Assembly: GCA_031213475.1 (NCBI GenBank)
Contig: JARUPZ010000027.1
Span: 310,001-374,000, forward strand
Origin: Nereocystis luetkeana
Taxonomy: Eukaryota; Sar; Phaeophyceae; Laminariales; Laminariaceae
Length of the DNA stretch: 64,000 nt
Direction: 5' to 3'
The position numbers were made by a program, and so were the translations under genes. Positions 1 through 9,100 of this stretch are shown in pieces (within the stretch, counting starts at the first letter, position 1; each line of letters begins with the position of its first letter). A model generated the notes under the pieces. That model was not told the DNA's origin. It was given only the letters and a program-made list of their open reading frames with translations, and did no database searches.

Positions 1-380
1 ATTTGGGGCGGTTTCGTTTAATTTGCTCGTGTTCCGTGTTGTATGTTGTATGCCACATCTCCTTCCGGGGACACGGCATTTCTTTTTTCTCTTATTTTTT
101 GTTTTGTTTTTTTTGCAATGTTTTTCCTTTGTTTCTTTCGATTTTTCTCGCTTATTTGTATAGAATGTGCATGTCCTGTCTGTCCTGTCGCATGATATCC
201 AGTACGACGACACGTTTCCTCTGCCTACTGCATACCTGGTAATAAATAATGTAGCATATATATGTGCGTCGTATTACTAACAATTATAGTTTTGTGACCA
301 CACCGCAGTTTGTATCTCTCTAAGAATCCGCACGGTGGTTGAGCTGGATATCGCCGGGGAGAAAGAACGGTTTATTATTA
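1..380 (+). mobile_element. LINE 3' end fragment
   Basis: This is the 3' untranslated tail of the same LINE family that lies at 2150-5245. The stretch from about 130 to 378 matches 5010-5240 in order: the CATGTCCTGTC/CGTGCCTGTCG region, TTTGTGACCACA, TTGTATCTCT, and the terminal AGAAAGAACGGTTTA. No reverse-transcriptase sequence precedes it within the window, so it is a truncated copy or runs in from the left. A TA-MITE (381-485) has inserted into its extreme 3' tail, because the LINE-type tail ATGAAGAACACTCACAC resumes after the MITE. Confidence 0.65.
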
Positions 381-485
381 TTACGGGGGGCCATAGTTAA
401 CAGGACCAAATATTGTTAGTAAAAATGCTTAAATATAAAGGTTTTTATGTACACCATAGGTCCTGTTAACTAGGTTCCCCCGTAA
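381..485. mobile_element. TA-target MITE, copy 1
   Basis: A 105-bp non-coding element with about 30-bp terminal inverted repeats (TTACGGGGGGCCATAGTTAA and its complement) flanked by TA/TA. Its AT-rich core, including GTTTTTATGTACACC, is shared with four other copies at 15732, 18616, 46408 and 46823. The TA target duplication fits the Tc1/mariner group (Stowaway-like). No transposase is encoded. Confidence 0.85.
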
Positions 486-751
486 TATGAAGAACACTCA
501 CACACCCAAACCCTACCGCTCCGATTTCCCATTTGTCGTCTATTTTGACCCTCCCTTGTCTACGAGTGATTGTGGCGTCTGGGATTGGGATCCGTGTGCC
601 TGTACTCACTCGTAGTACGTATAGTGTTGACAGTAAAAAATAGGCACGCTTATGGTTGCCTGTTTAGGTTATAGTTGTTGTTTGTACTCGTAAGCATAGT
701 CAAGGCGGCCCTGCTTATTTGCCTACCTGATGGATTTTATTCGTCTGGCGC

Positions 752-1098
752 ACTTTTTTTTTTTTTTTCTCATCCCATTCAGTATCTTCGCACAACATCT
801 TCTTCTCTCTCTCCTTCCAACTCGTAACTCGGATCCGGGGTCACATAGCAGGCTCTTCTACCCCCTTCCCGCTACGGTGCGTGCCTTCATTTTTTATCGC
901 GAGAAGATTTCAGCCTTTTCTTCCCTCGTCGACTCGCATCGAATTGTGCCTACCCACGCTGCAAGGCGCTCTCAACAATTGAATCCCATTTTTTATTTTT
1001 TGCAAATAAAGTCAAAGTTCGACCCTCCTGGGGCTCGAACCCAGGACTCAACCAAGTAGAATTCGAGGTTAACCACTTGAACCACCGGGGCGACCGGC
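752..1098 (-). mobile_element. tRNA-derived SINE, copy 1
   Basis: On the minus strand the element starts GCCGGTCGCCCCGGTGGTTC. It carries a polymerase III A-box-like TGGTTCAAGTGG and a B box GGTTCGAGCCC (about 1031-1041), spaced as in a tRNA gene. A tRNA-unrelated body of about 250 bp follows, and then a poly-A tail read as poly-T at about 757-771. The second copy at 1104-1447 is very similar along its whole length. The head is tRNA-like but does not fold into an intact tRNA by eye, so this is a SINE and not a tRNA gene. Confidence 0.75.
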
Positions 1099-1103
1099 TC
1101 CAG

Positions 1104-1447
1104 ACTATTATTGTTGTTGCTGCTCATCCCATTTATTATCTTCGCACATCTTCTCCTCTCTCTCCTTCCAACTCGTAACTCAGATCCGGGGTCACATAGC
1201 AGCCTCTTCTACCCCCTTCCCGCTACGGTACGTGCCTTCATTTTTATCGCGAGAAGATTCCAGCCTTTTCTTCCCTCGTCGACTCGCATCGAGTTGTGCC
1301 TACCCACGCTGCAAGGCGCTCTCAACAATTGAATCCTTTTTATTTTTGCAAATAAGACAAATGTCCGACTCACCTGGGGCTCGAACCCAAAACTCAGACA
1401 CAAGTAGAATTCGATGTTAACCACTTGAACCACCGGGGCGACCGGCC
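1104..1447 (-). mobile_element. tRNA-derived SINE, copy 2
   Basis: Second copy of the SINE, same orientation and immediately adjacent to copy 1. The A-box-like TGGTTCAAGTGG and B box GGTTCGAGCCC (about 1377-1387) are intact. The tail here is AACAAC/AATAAT rather than pure A. The body, including TTGAGAGCGCCTTGCAGCG, matches copy 1 closely, so the two are recent relatives or a local duplication. Confidence 0.75.
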
Positions 1448-2150
1448 ATGAAAACTACAGACTGCTGTCCAATCAATCAAATCGTGCCCGTTTGGCCACT
1501 GCACTGAAACACTTGATTCAAAAAAAATATGGAGACCACAGATAAACGGGGAAGAAGGGCAAAACAAATCCAGCAGAAACAGAAAAAAAATAAATGGAGA
1601 TAATAAATAAGGCACGTCTATAGAATATATTAAACCGCACCACCACCACCAGCAGACTAGTGCAGTGTGTGTCTGTGAGCAACGAAATTAAAGGCGCCGC
1701 CTTGCTTGTTACTTCTATTAAATTTATTATTTAATACCTGGTAGTACTCCTAGTGCTTACCAGTACCCAGCTATCGGGTATCAGGTATGTGTGGTACTGT
1801 TTTTGGGTGGCTTTTTTAAAACTGCAGTCCCGTTTTTGGGGTCAAAACACTTGAAATTTCATTGGTTTGTGCCCACAACGGGAATGCATCCTTATTGGCT
1901 ACGAGGTATATCTTATTTGATTGATATCCCGTCAAGTGTAGCATAGTTAAATCCACATATATACCAGGTAAATCGTTTTACATCAAGTGGGTGCTGACCG
2001 TACCAGTATATTTCTCTTGTTTGTTCGGTTTCTGTGCTTTGTGCTCTGTGCCCTCTGTGGTACCCGCTACGTTTCACGTTTCAACCTACTTCGATCAAGT
2101 CTCCTTCTAGATACGTATAATACGCGCGAATCCGTGAATCCGTGAATACA
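1448..2150. other. intergenic, no gene seen
   Basis: No supported gene. It contains a degraded relative of the TTAA MITE at about 1812-1890 (CTGCAGTCCCGTTTTTGGGG, then CCCACAACGGGAATGCA) and two TACC(T/A)GGTA-type palindromes. The stretch 2040-2150 leads directly into the LINE open frame and may be its leader. Confidence 0.5.
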
Positions 2151-2154
2151 AAAA

Positions 2155-4392
2155 GTGAAGTCCGCGCACAACGACCAAAGAGGCTTTTACAAGCACCTTA
2201 ACCCCTTTAGAACCGCAGTCCCGTTTAGGGGACAAACCAGTCAAATTTCAAGTAGTTTGTCCCCAAAACGGGACTGCGGTTCTAAAGGGGTTAAGAGTAC
2301 GGTAGGATTGGAAGGGACTAAAGCGAGGAGCGAACAGTTCATTAGGGACGAGGATGGCACGATCCTACGGGATAAGGTGCGAATTCGTGAACGATGGGCG
2401 GGGTTTTATCACAAACTCTTGAACACGAAGTCGCTGAAACTCGATCCCACGATCATCGACCTCTTGCCACCGCGACCGCCTAAACTGTCGCTTGAAGATG
2501 AACCATCCATAGACGAGATGACCGAAGCACTTAAGGGGATGTCGAATTGGAAAGCTGTCGGGCCAGATGGTCTCCCGGTCGAACTCCTAAAAATCGACCA
2601 CCCGGCATTCGCCCAGCGCTTTCACAACATCCTTGTCAATGTTTGGTTAACAGGAGAAGTCCCTCAGCAATGGAAAGATGCGATCATCAAGGTCCTTCAC
2701 AAAAAGAAGGATCGAACTGACTGCAACAACTATAGAGGGATCTCGCTTGTTGCCCACGCAGGCAAAGTGTTGTTGAAAATCGTCGCGTCCCGCCTCAGCA
2801 ACTACTGCGAGACCGAGGAACTACTCCCCGAGGAACAGTGCGGCTTCCGCCCCGCACGATCAACGATTGATATGTTGTTCGTCGTGCGCCGGCTGCAAGA
2901 GCTCGGACGACAGAGGAAAATCCCCTTATACGTGTGCTTCATCGATCTGCAGAAAGCGTACGACTCTGTCGACCGAGAGCTGTTATGGAAGGTACTCACA
3001 CGCTTTGGCGTACCAACCAAGATGCTGAGAATTATCCGTAATTTCCACGATGGCATGCGGGCTCGCGTGCGTACTGATGACGGCGAGCTCTCGGAATGGT
3101 TTGATGTCACGCAGGGGCTGCGGCAAGGCTGTGTACTGTCACCGTTACTGTTCAACGTGTTCTTCGCTGCTGCGTTACACGTCGTACTAGTACGCTTCAG
3201 CCAAGACGAAGCCATTGTAAGGGATTTGGTCCAACTCTTGGAAGCTGGAGTAGTTCGAACAGGGAAGGAGGAGCCATTGGCGTGCGTGCGAAGGTCTGTA
3301 TGGGGCATGTTGTACGCCGACGATGCAGGAATTGTCTCGAAGTCGGCTGAAGGGCTCGCAAAAATGATGACAGTCATCGTGACTGTCTTCGAAGCAGCAG
3401 GCCTCACGGTGTCGGAAAAGAAGACTGAGACAATGGTCCTACAAACACCAGACCGGACAACCCTCGCACCACCGCTCGTCATCGAAGCGGCAGGTCAGAG
3501 GTATAAGCAGACGACCCAGTTCTTATACCTAGGCGGCGTTATCCACGAAAACGCTGACCTCTCGCTCGAAATCGACCGACGGATCCGCCTCATGCGAGCA
3601 TGCTTCAAACGGTTCGGCCCGGAGTTGTATGATAGGACGACCGCCCCCCTTAGCCTTAAAGTCCGAATGCTGAAGGCCGAGGTGATTGAGACCCTGCTGT
3701 ACGGGTGTGTGACGTGGACCCTCAGAGCGGAACACTTTGCCAAGCTTCGAACGGCTCACCACCAAGTCCTGTTGCGAGTCATTGGCTTCCAGCGCCGACT
3801 TCGTACTGACCATGCCACCCTCTCGTACGCGAAGGCCCTCAAGATGACACGTTGCGAGAGCATCGAAACGACCATTCGCAAACGGCGGCTCTTCTTTGCG
3901 GGGGGCGTGGCACGGCAAAGCAAGGAGCGATTACCCAATCGGGTAATGCTCGGGACGATAGCTGGTGGGGAGAACCCGAGACCAGGCGGACAGTGTAAGA
4001 CTTGGCATAGATGCATAGTCGAAGACCTTAGGGAGTTCCGAGCCACCGAAGGGTCAACGGAAGTTGCCCCCTTGGTGTTTGGAGTTGAGACCGCGTTGTG
4101 GTCCACTGCAGCCAAAAAGGTGGGGAAGTGGTACCGGGGGATCCTTGAAGCAGCCGAACGGTTCATGGTGAGGTGGCACGAGGCTGAGGCTGAGATGAGT
4201 AGACAGCGCCGCGCATCCGCCGTGGATGGTGCCCAAAGGAACGGGGGGGGAGGGGGCAACAGGAGAAGTGGCATAAAGCCCGACCGAGTGAATGCGGAGA
4301 GGGGGGGGAACAGGAGGGGTAGAAGGGAAACGGCGGTAGACGAAAGTAGGAAGGAGATGGCAGACAGGGTAGCAAGGCACCAAGTCGACTAG
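2155..4392 (+). CDS. LINE reverse transcriptase
   Basis: Open frame of 745 codons starting at a non-ATG codon (GTG), so the true start is unknown. It encodes a non-LTR reverse transcriptase that would copy its own RNA at a nicked target. Residues about 48-125 are the pre-RT region ([21 protein letters not shown]). RT motifs follow in order: [14 protein letters not shown] (about 133), NYRGISL (about 192), [10 protein letters not shown] (about 228), [17 protein letters not shown] (about 262), [15 protein letters not shown] (about 320) and the catalytic YADD (about 387-390). The thumb and C-terminal part has [11 protein letters not shown] and a LINE-type [11 protein letters not shown] segment, and the end is Arg/Gly rich. 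Residues about 16-46 are encoded by an inserted MITE. No endonuclease or RNase H domain is seen. The RT appears intact; the clade is not assigned. Confidence 0.88.
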   Translation: MKSAHNDQRGFYKHLNPFRTAVPFRGQTSQISSSLSPKRDCGSKGVKSTVGLEGTKARSEQFIRDEDGTILRDKVRIRERWAGFYHKLLNTKSLKLDPTIIDLLPPRPPKLSLEDEPSIDEMTEALKGMSNWKAVGPDGLPVELLKIDHPAFAQRFHNILVNVWLTGEVPQQWKDAIIKVLHKKKDRTDCNNYRGISLVAHAGKVLLKIVASRLSNYCETEELLPEEQCGFRPARSTIDMLFVVRRLQELGRQRKIPLYVCFIDLQKAYDSVDRELLWKVLTRFGVPTKMLRIIRNFHDGMRARVRTDDGELSEWFDVTQGLRQGCVLSPLLFNVFFAAALHVVLVRFSQDEAIVRDLVQLLEAGVVRTGKEEPLACVRRSVWGMLYADDAGIVSKSAEGLAKMMTVIVTVFEAAGLTVSEKKTETMVLQTPDRTTLAPPLVIEAAGQRYKQTTQFLYLGGVIHENADLSLEIDRRIRLMRACFKRFGPELYDRTTAPLSLKVRMLKAEVIETLLYGCVTWTLRAEHFAKLRTAHHQVLLRVIGFQRRLRTDHATLSYAKALKMTRCESIETTIRKRRLFFAGGVARQSKERLPNRVMLGTIAGGENPRPGGQCKTWHRCIVEDLREFRATEGSTEVAPLVFGVETALWSTAAKKVGKWYRGILEAAERFMVRWHEAEAEMSRQRRASAVDGAQRNGGGGGNRRSGIKPDRVNAERGGNRRGRRETAVDESRKEMADRVARHQVD
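2202..2290. mobile_element. TTAA-target MITE (piggyBac type), copy 1
   Basis: An 89-bp near-perfect foldback (CCCCTTTAGAACCGCAGTCC inverted as GGACTGCGGTTCTAAAGGGG) flanked by TTAA on both sides (2198-2201 and 2291-2294). TTAA target duplications are the mark of piggyBac elements. A second copy of exactly 89 bp lies at 37412-37500. Insertion plus target duplication is 93 bp, a multiple of three, and contains no stop in the LINE frame, so the LINE ORF reads through it. Confidence 0.88.
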
Positions 4393-5245
4393 GAAGTAGA
4401 ATATGACCATACTACTAGTGCTACCAACTGGTGCAGCTGGCTCGAACGTGGTCTTCCCTTGTCTTCTCTTTTAGTTTTGTTTTTTTTTCTTTCTTGCGCT
4501 GACTCTCCGTGATTTTCATTTCATTTTTTCTCTTCCTCTTCCTTTTCTGATTGATAAGCCGTACTCAAGGAGCCGCGTGGCGTGGTTGGAAGACGAACCT
4601 GCTCTGCTCGGCTCGTATTGTCTGACGCCAAGGGGCTGGGCATAGTTGACGAACGCAGGGCGGAGACGGCAGTCTGGGTAGCAAGGTACCAGGCGGATTA
4701 GCAGGGAGAACCTGGCTATACTACTCGTACCACAAGCTGCTGCCGCCACCTAGAAGGTGCTTTGGGCTTTGGTCTGCCTGTTATTTCCCCTTTGTTATTT
4801 TTCCTTGTTACTTTCTCCTTGGTTCTTTGTCTTACTCTGTTCACAAGCAGTGGTGTTTTTTGTTATTTCTTCTTTTTTCCAGCTCGTTCTTTTTCAAGTG
4901 TAGGCCACCTCGCCTGCGGGGGGGGGGGCACGACAGATTGTTTCTCTTAGATTTTGCTTTCATTTTTCTTCTTTTTCTTTTTCGACTTGTCTACCTTGTT
5001 TTTGTTTTCTCTTTGATTGTTTCTTTTCGTTTCACTATTTCATAGATTGCGTATGTCGTGCCTGTCGTATCTAGTATGATGACATGGCTTTGCATTGCCC
5101 ACTGCAGTTCACACTGCACACGTGGCAACGTAGTATCTCTGTGGCGTAGCTTTGTGACCACAGAACTTGTATCTCTTCTAGGATGGAAGAATCGGCACGG
5201 ACACTGGTTGTGCTGGATGTCGACGGGTAGAAAGAACGGTTTAAT

Positions 5246-5340
5246 GTGAAGAACACACACACACACACACATACGTATCCGATATGCGTGTGTCCTTCAC
5301 ATTAATAAACCGTTCAGATACATGCGGTATACCTGGTACA
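5246..5340. repeat. AC microsatellite and inverted LINE-tail sequence
   Basis: An (AC)n run at about 5253-5272 follows the LINE tail. After it comes an inverted echo of the tail (CACATTAATAAACCGTTCAG at about 5298-5317), so the last bases of the LINE are present in both orientations around the microsatellite. Confidence 0.6.
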
Positions 5341-5341
5341 T

Positions 5342-5391
<50 letters not shown>

Positions 5392-5510
5392 CTCACATTA
5401 ACTCACAATACAATGCAGTCCGTGGTCGCAGGACAGGCTCCAACAATAACTAACTCTGGAGCGGAAGAAATACCTCGGTAGTAAAACAGAGGCAAAAACA
5501 ATAAACAAGC
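5342..5510 (-). repeat. dispersed repeat ending in (AAC)n, copy 1
   Basis: On the minus strand this reads CCGAGGTATTTCTTCCGCTC, then GCCTGTCCTGCGACCACGG, and ends in GAGAACAAC repeated about 16 times (the GTT run at 5342-5390 on +). The same order of blocks occurs on the plus strand at 15980-16098, also ending in (AAC)n. A transposon with a simple-repeat tail, SINE- or LINE-like, is the simplest reading. The protein family is unknown. Confidence 0.6.
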
Positions 5511-5978
5511 ATACGCACTCCACCACTGCGGACACCAGGGTACTAAAAAGAGACTATTAATAGCAGACAAAAAAACTAAAAAAGAAGATGAAGCGAAGCA
5601 AAAAAAACAAAATAAAAACAGAAGCAGATAGCAAAACGCAAAAAAGGCAAAACGGACCATACTAACAGAGGCACAAAGAGGTACAAACGGGAATGAAAGA
5701 AAGATGAAAAAAAAAAGAAAAAAAAAGAAGGGACAAAAAAGCGACATGTGTACTGCTGTAGGTATGTACCTGATACGCAATACGTGACACAACAATACGA
5801 TGCAGGATGACCAAGCGATGGCCTACAGCGTTTTGATACGTGTATAATACGTGAATAATACGTACCAGGTATGGCCATATGACAGGTATATGGGGGTCTT
5901 CTTGGAAATGCATCTATATTGAACTATAAGTACGTACGTATACAGAGTGAGCGGAGTCTGAACTGGAACTGGAACCTG

Positions 5979-5998
5979 CATCACCCCCCTGCCCCCCC
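5979..5998 (+). promoter_or_regulatory. C-rich upstream block of gene A
   Basis: CATCAC followed by two C runs, 183 bp before the gene A start codon. Equivalent blocks sit 139 bp before gene B (21897-21918) and 178 bp before gene C (36303-36321). The shared position in all three paralogues suggests a promoter or 5' UTR element. This is inferred from conservation only; no TATA box was identified with confidence. Confidence 0.4.
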
Positions 5999-6161
5999 TT
6001 ATCACAACAGCGATAAACAGCTCTCCCTACCCAACACAGCTATCCTCGCCTCTTCTTTTTTATCAACAGAAGTTTCCGAGAGCACCGCCACAGCCAGCAC
6101 CAGCAACTGTCAACAGCAGTAACTGCAGTACTAGTAGTGCCAAAATCCAGCAGCGCGGAAC

Positions 6162-9100
6162 ATGGTGCTTCAAGCCTCCCGCTTCCATGCCTTGGGTGCC
6201 ATCGCCGCTTTCGTCGCGGTAGGATCTTCATCGTCATCATCATCATCATCGATGTTCGCATCAGCTGCGCTAGAACTGACGGTGACCGACTGCTCGGACT
6301 TCGCTGCCTTGCCGATGGATGCGATGACTGAGGATGTCACCCTCTTCCTCGACGATGCCTCCACCTTCAAGTGTGACAAGGTGAGCAACGCTGTTCCGTG
6401 CGTTTTTCCTATCGAGTACATGCAGCAGTTCCCGTTGATAGTAGAGTATGTACGCTGGTGTGATAGCAGCGTGGAACCCGCACTCTGCAGCATGTACTCG
6501 TATTCATACCAGGTTTATACTACGATTATACTGACTGTCTGCTTGTACAGCGGTACATAGTAAGCGGTACATAATTACTATTTGCTGCCCTGGTATTAAT
6601 AATAACAGTAATATCGGATGAGTACTCGACACATGGCGATAATTTCAGGCTCACCTGGTACCTGGTAGTTTTTTATACCAGGTACCTCGTACATACGGTA
6701 CGTGGTACCTGGTACAGAGTAATAATATTAATAGTACGTACCAAGTACCTGGTATAATTTACGGGTTTTAATACTACCCACCTCATCAGCATCAGCATTC
6801 ATTTATTTGTCATTTGTGCTCAGCCAGGAACTCGAGTCTAAACGCTACCGGTATACAATAGCCTATGCGCAGTTGATTTTACAATGAGTGGCGAGCCTGA
6901 GCCAAAACAGAAGGAGGTAGTCCGGGAATGGTGTAAGGTTTGCTTGTATAGAGCAGAATGTAAGCATCCTCACTTCTATAAAACAGGTACGGCAGTACAG
7001 GACACCCGAGTTACCAAGAAAACGAGCAATCAGAAAGGCACAACGAGATTTACGGGAAACTAAAAAGTTCGGGAGTCGTTACACAGGAGTTATATATAGC
7101 ACAGCAGTAGTGCACTACATAACTATATACCGTAGAACGCAAGAAATCCAGCAAGGAAGAAATCCTGCCTGGACCAGGTTTCCTGTTTCTCACTGTCCTG
7201 TACTGCAGGCTGATGGGGATGGTACAACTAATTATGTACTCGTATACTCTCTAAAGCAGGCCTTCGCTCCCCACGCGTTTCAGTTGTCCTGGGGTCTCCG
7301 CACGTTGCATGTTCCTGGCTGTGCTGACAATATTTTGCTCAATCTATTGCCCCATAATAGGTAACAACGGTGACTGTCGATGGCCCACACAAGTTCCGTG
7401 TGACATCCGATGCCGACAGCATCAAGTTCACCAACGTGCGCTTCGACATCACAGGCGGGGCTACGTTTTCGCTGGACCTCGCGGACGAGGAGTTTTTGGG
7501 TTCCGCCAACTTCACCGGAATCACGGGCCTCGTAAGTGTTGTGCTTCACTCGTTCACAACTCCGGGGGTTGGACATGGTGCTGCTCCTGTCTGTGTGATA
7601 AGGTTCATTCTTATCGGAGGAAAATTTGGAAGATTGAAAAATTGCGCGAAGAAAATGTCGAAAATTGGAAAAAAAAAATGCTCTCCGTATGTACCTGGTA
7701 GTAAGTAACTTGTATTTGTCATGTTTGTTGGATCAGAAGTGATTTCCGAAAGAGCAACGGAGGGAGGGGTTCGAAGTATGGGTTTTACTATTAATAGTGG
7801 TCGCACATACCGAGCGGTATTCGCTTTCTCCTGGTTAGTTGTCGGTGTTGAAGCATGATTTTGCTCGTGGTCGTACGTACCGAGCGGTAGTCGCTTGCTT
7901 TCCCCTGGTTTTATCCGCGAGTTTTTTCCCCAAATTTTCGACACTTTTTTCGCGCAATTTTTCAATCTTCCATAGATACATGGTCCTGATTTATTTTCCA
8001 GATGTGTGAAATTTAACGAACTTGACTCTTTTTGCGTGTGGAGAATATCACGAATAGTGCCAGAACGCCTCCGTATATTGATGCACATCTCCCAATTATT
8101 TCCGAACTTCGAAAAAATATGGAAAAAACGCTCTCTGATAAGAATGAGCTAGGTGTCGATGTGGAGGCATGTTTTATTCACTCTTGGTCATACATATACT
8201 GCGCGGTATGTAGTCGCTTTCTGATCGTTTCTTTAGCCAAGCCTAATTGGCGTGCCCAGGCGTACTCGTTTATAGGTACCTACCTAGTCTGCCCTAATAT
8301 ATAAACTTCTTGTGAGACCCCGGGTGCATCCTGAGCACCGTCGGACAACTTACGAGCGTGTTCTAGTCGAAGTCCCATATTCGGTCGGGGTTCCCGTTGC
8401 TGTTTGGATTAATTGACCTGTTGATTTGTTTCCCGATTGGACAGGCGTCTGACGGCGGGGTGTTGAACGTCGAAAGCGGCTCATCGGCGACTTTTGGGGT
8501 GCCCATGGTCTTCGAATCCAACTCCGTCGCCGCCGGATTCTCCGGGGGGGCGGTTTACGCTGGTGGCAACGTGAGAGCAACAAAAAAACTCTTTCCTCTT
8601 CATATTTTCATCTTAGTCGTACCGCAGCTGCAACACGCACAACATACACGTACCCAAGACCCAAGACGTGCTATTAATAGTTGTTTGCCCTGGTAGCTAC
8701 AGCAGTAGATTTATCCAAACAGTAATGGTGACCCCTCCTGTTTCAATAATTTAGGCTTGACAGATCAGAGATAGATGTACGATCAAAATATACGTAGCCA
8801 GCGGCAATAGTGCCCGCAGCCATTTTCTTGCGCACGTTTGTTTCCCCCCCGTAGAATCATACACCATTGTATTTTTGTATCTCTCGTGTTTCCATACACT
8901 TTGCAAATCATGTGCATGTGTTCCTTCACGGTGAGCAGGTGGACTTCGAGTACGATGCTATGTTTTTAGGAAACCAAGTTTTGACGGACGGGCCTGGCAG
9001 CGCGGGGAGTGGCGGAGGCATGTGCGTAGCGTCCAGTGGAGATGTTGTATTCGAAGACTCGGCGTTTTTCACAGCAAACGAAGCGGAGAGCGGGGGGCAA

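Larger units (their letters stand above)
2150..5245 (+). mobile_element. LINE (non-LTR retrotransposon), 5' truncated
   Basis: A LINE copy consisting of a reverse-transcriptase frame (2155-4392) and an untranslated tail ending AGAAAGAACGGTTTAA at about 5235, followed by an AC microsatellite. No endonuclease domain precedes the RT, so the copy is probably 5' truncated, as is typical of target-primed reverse transcription. The region 4322-4440 recurs at 4630-4750 (GCAAGGCACCAAGTCGACTA versus GCAAGGTACCAGGCGGATTA, then the TACTACT and AGCTGC stretches). The tail therefore contains an internal duplication offset by about 310 bp. 3' fragments of the same family lie at 1-380 (+) and about 23390-23560 (-). 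Confidence 0.8.

Noticed and set aside
3-242. 79-codon ORF at the window start
   Set aside because: It lies in a T-rich LINE 3' untranslated region and is Phe/Cys rich only because of composition.
1026-1098. tRNA gene
   Set aside because: A and B boxes are present on the minus strand, but the acceptor stem does not close and a 250-bp body plus tail follows. The second copy has the same body, so it is a SINE.
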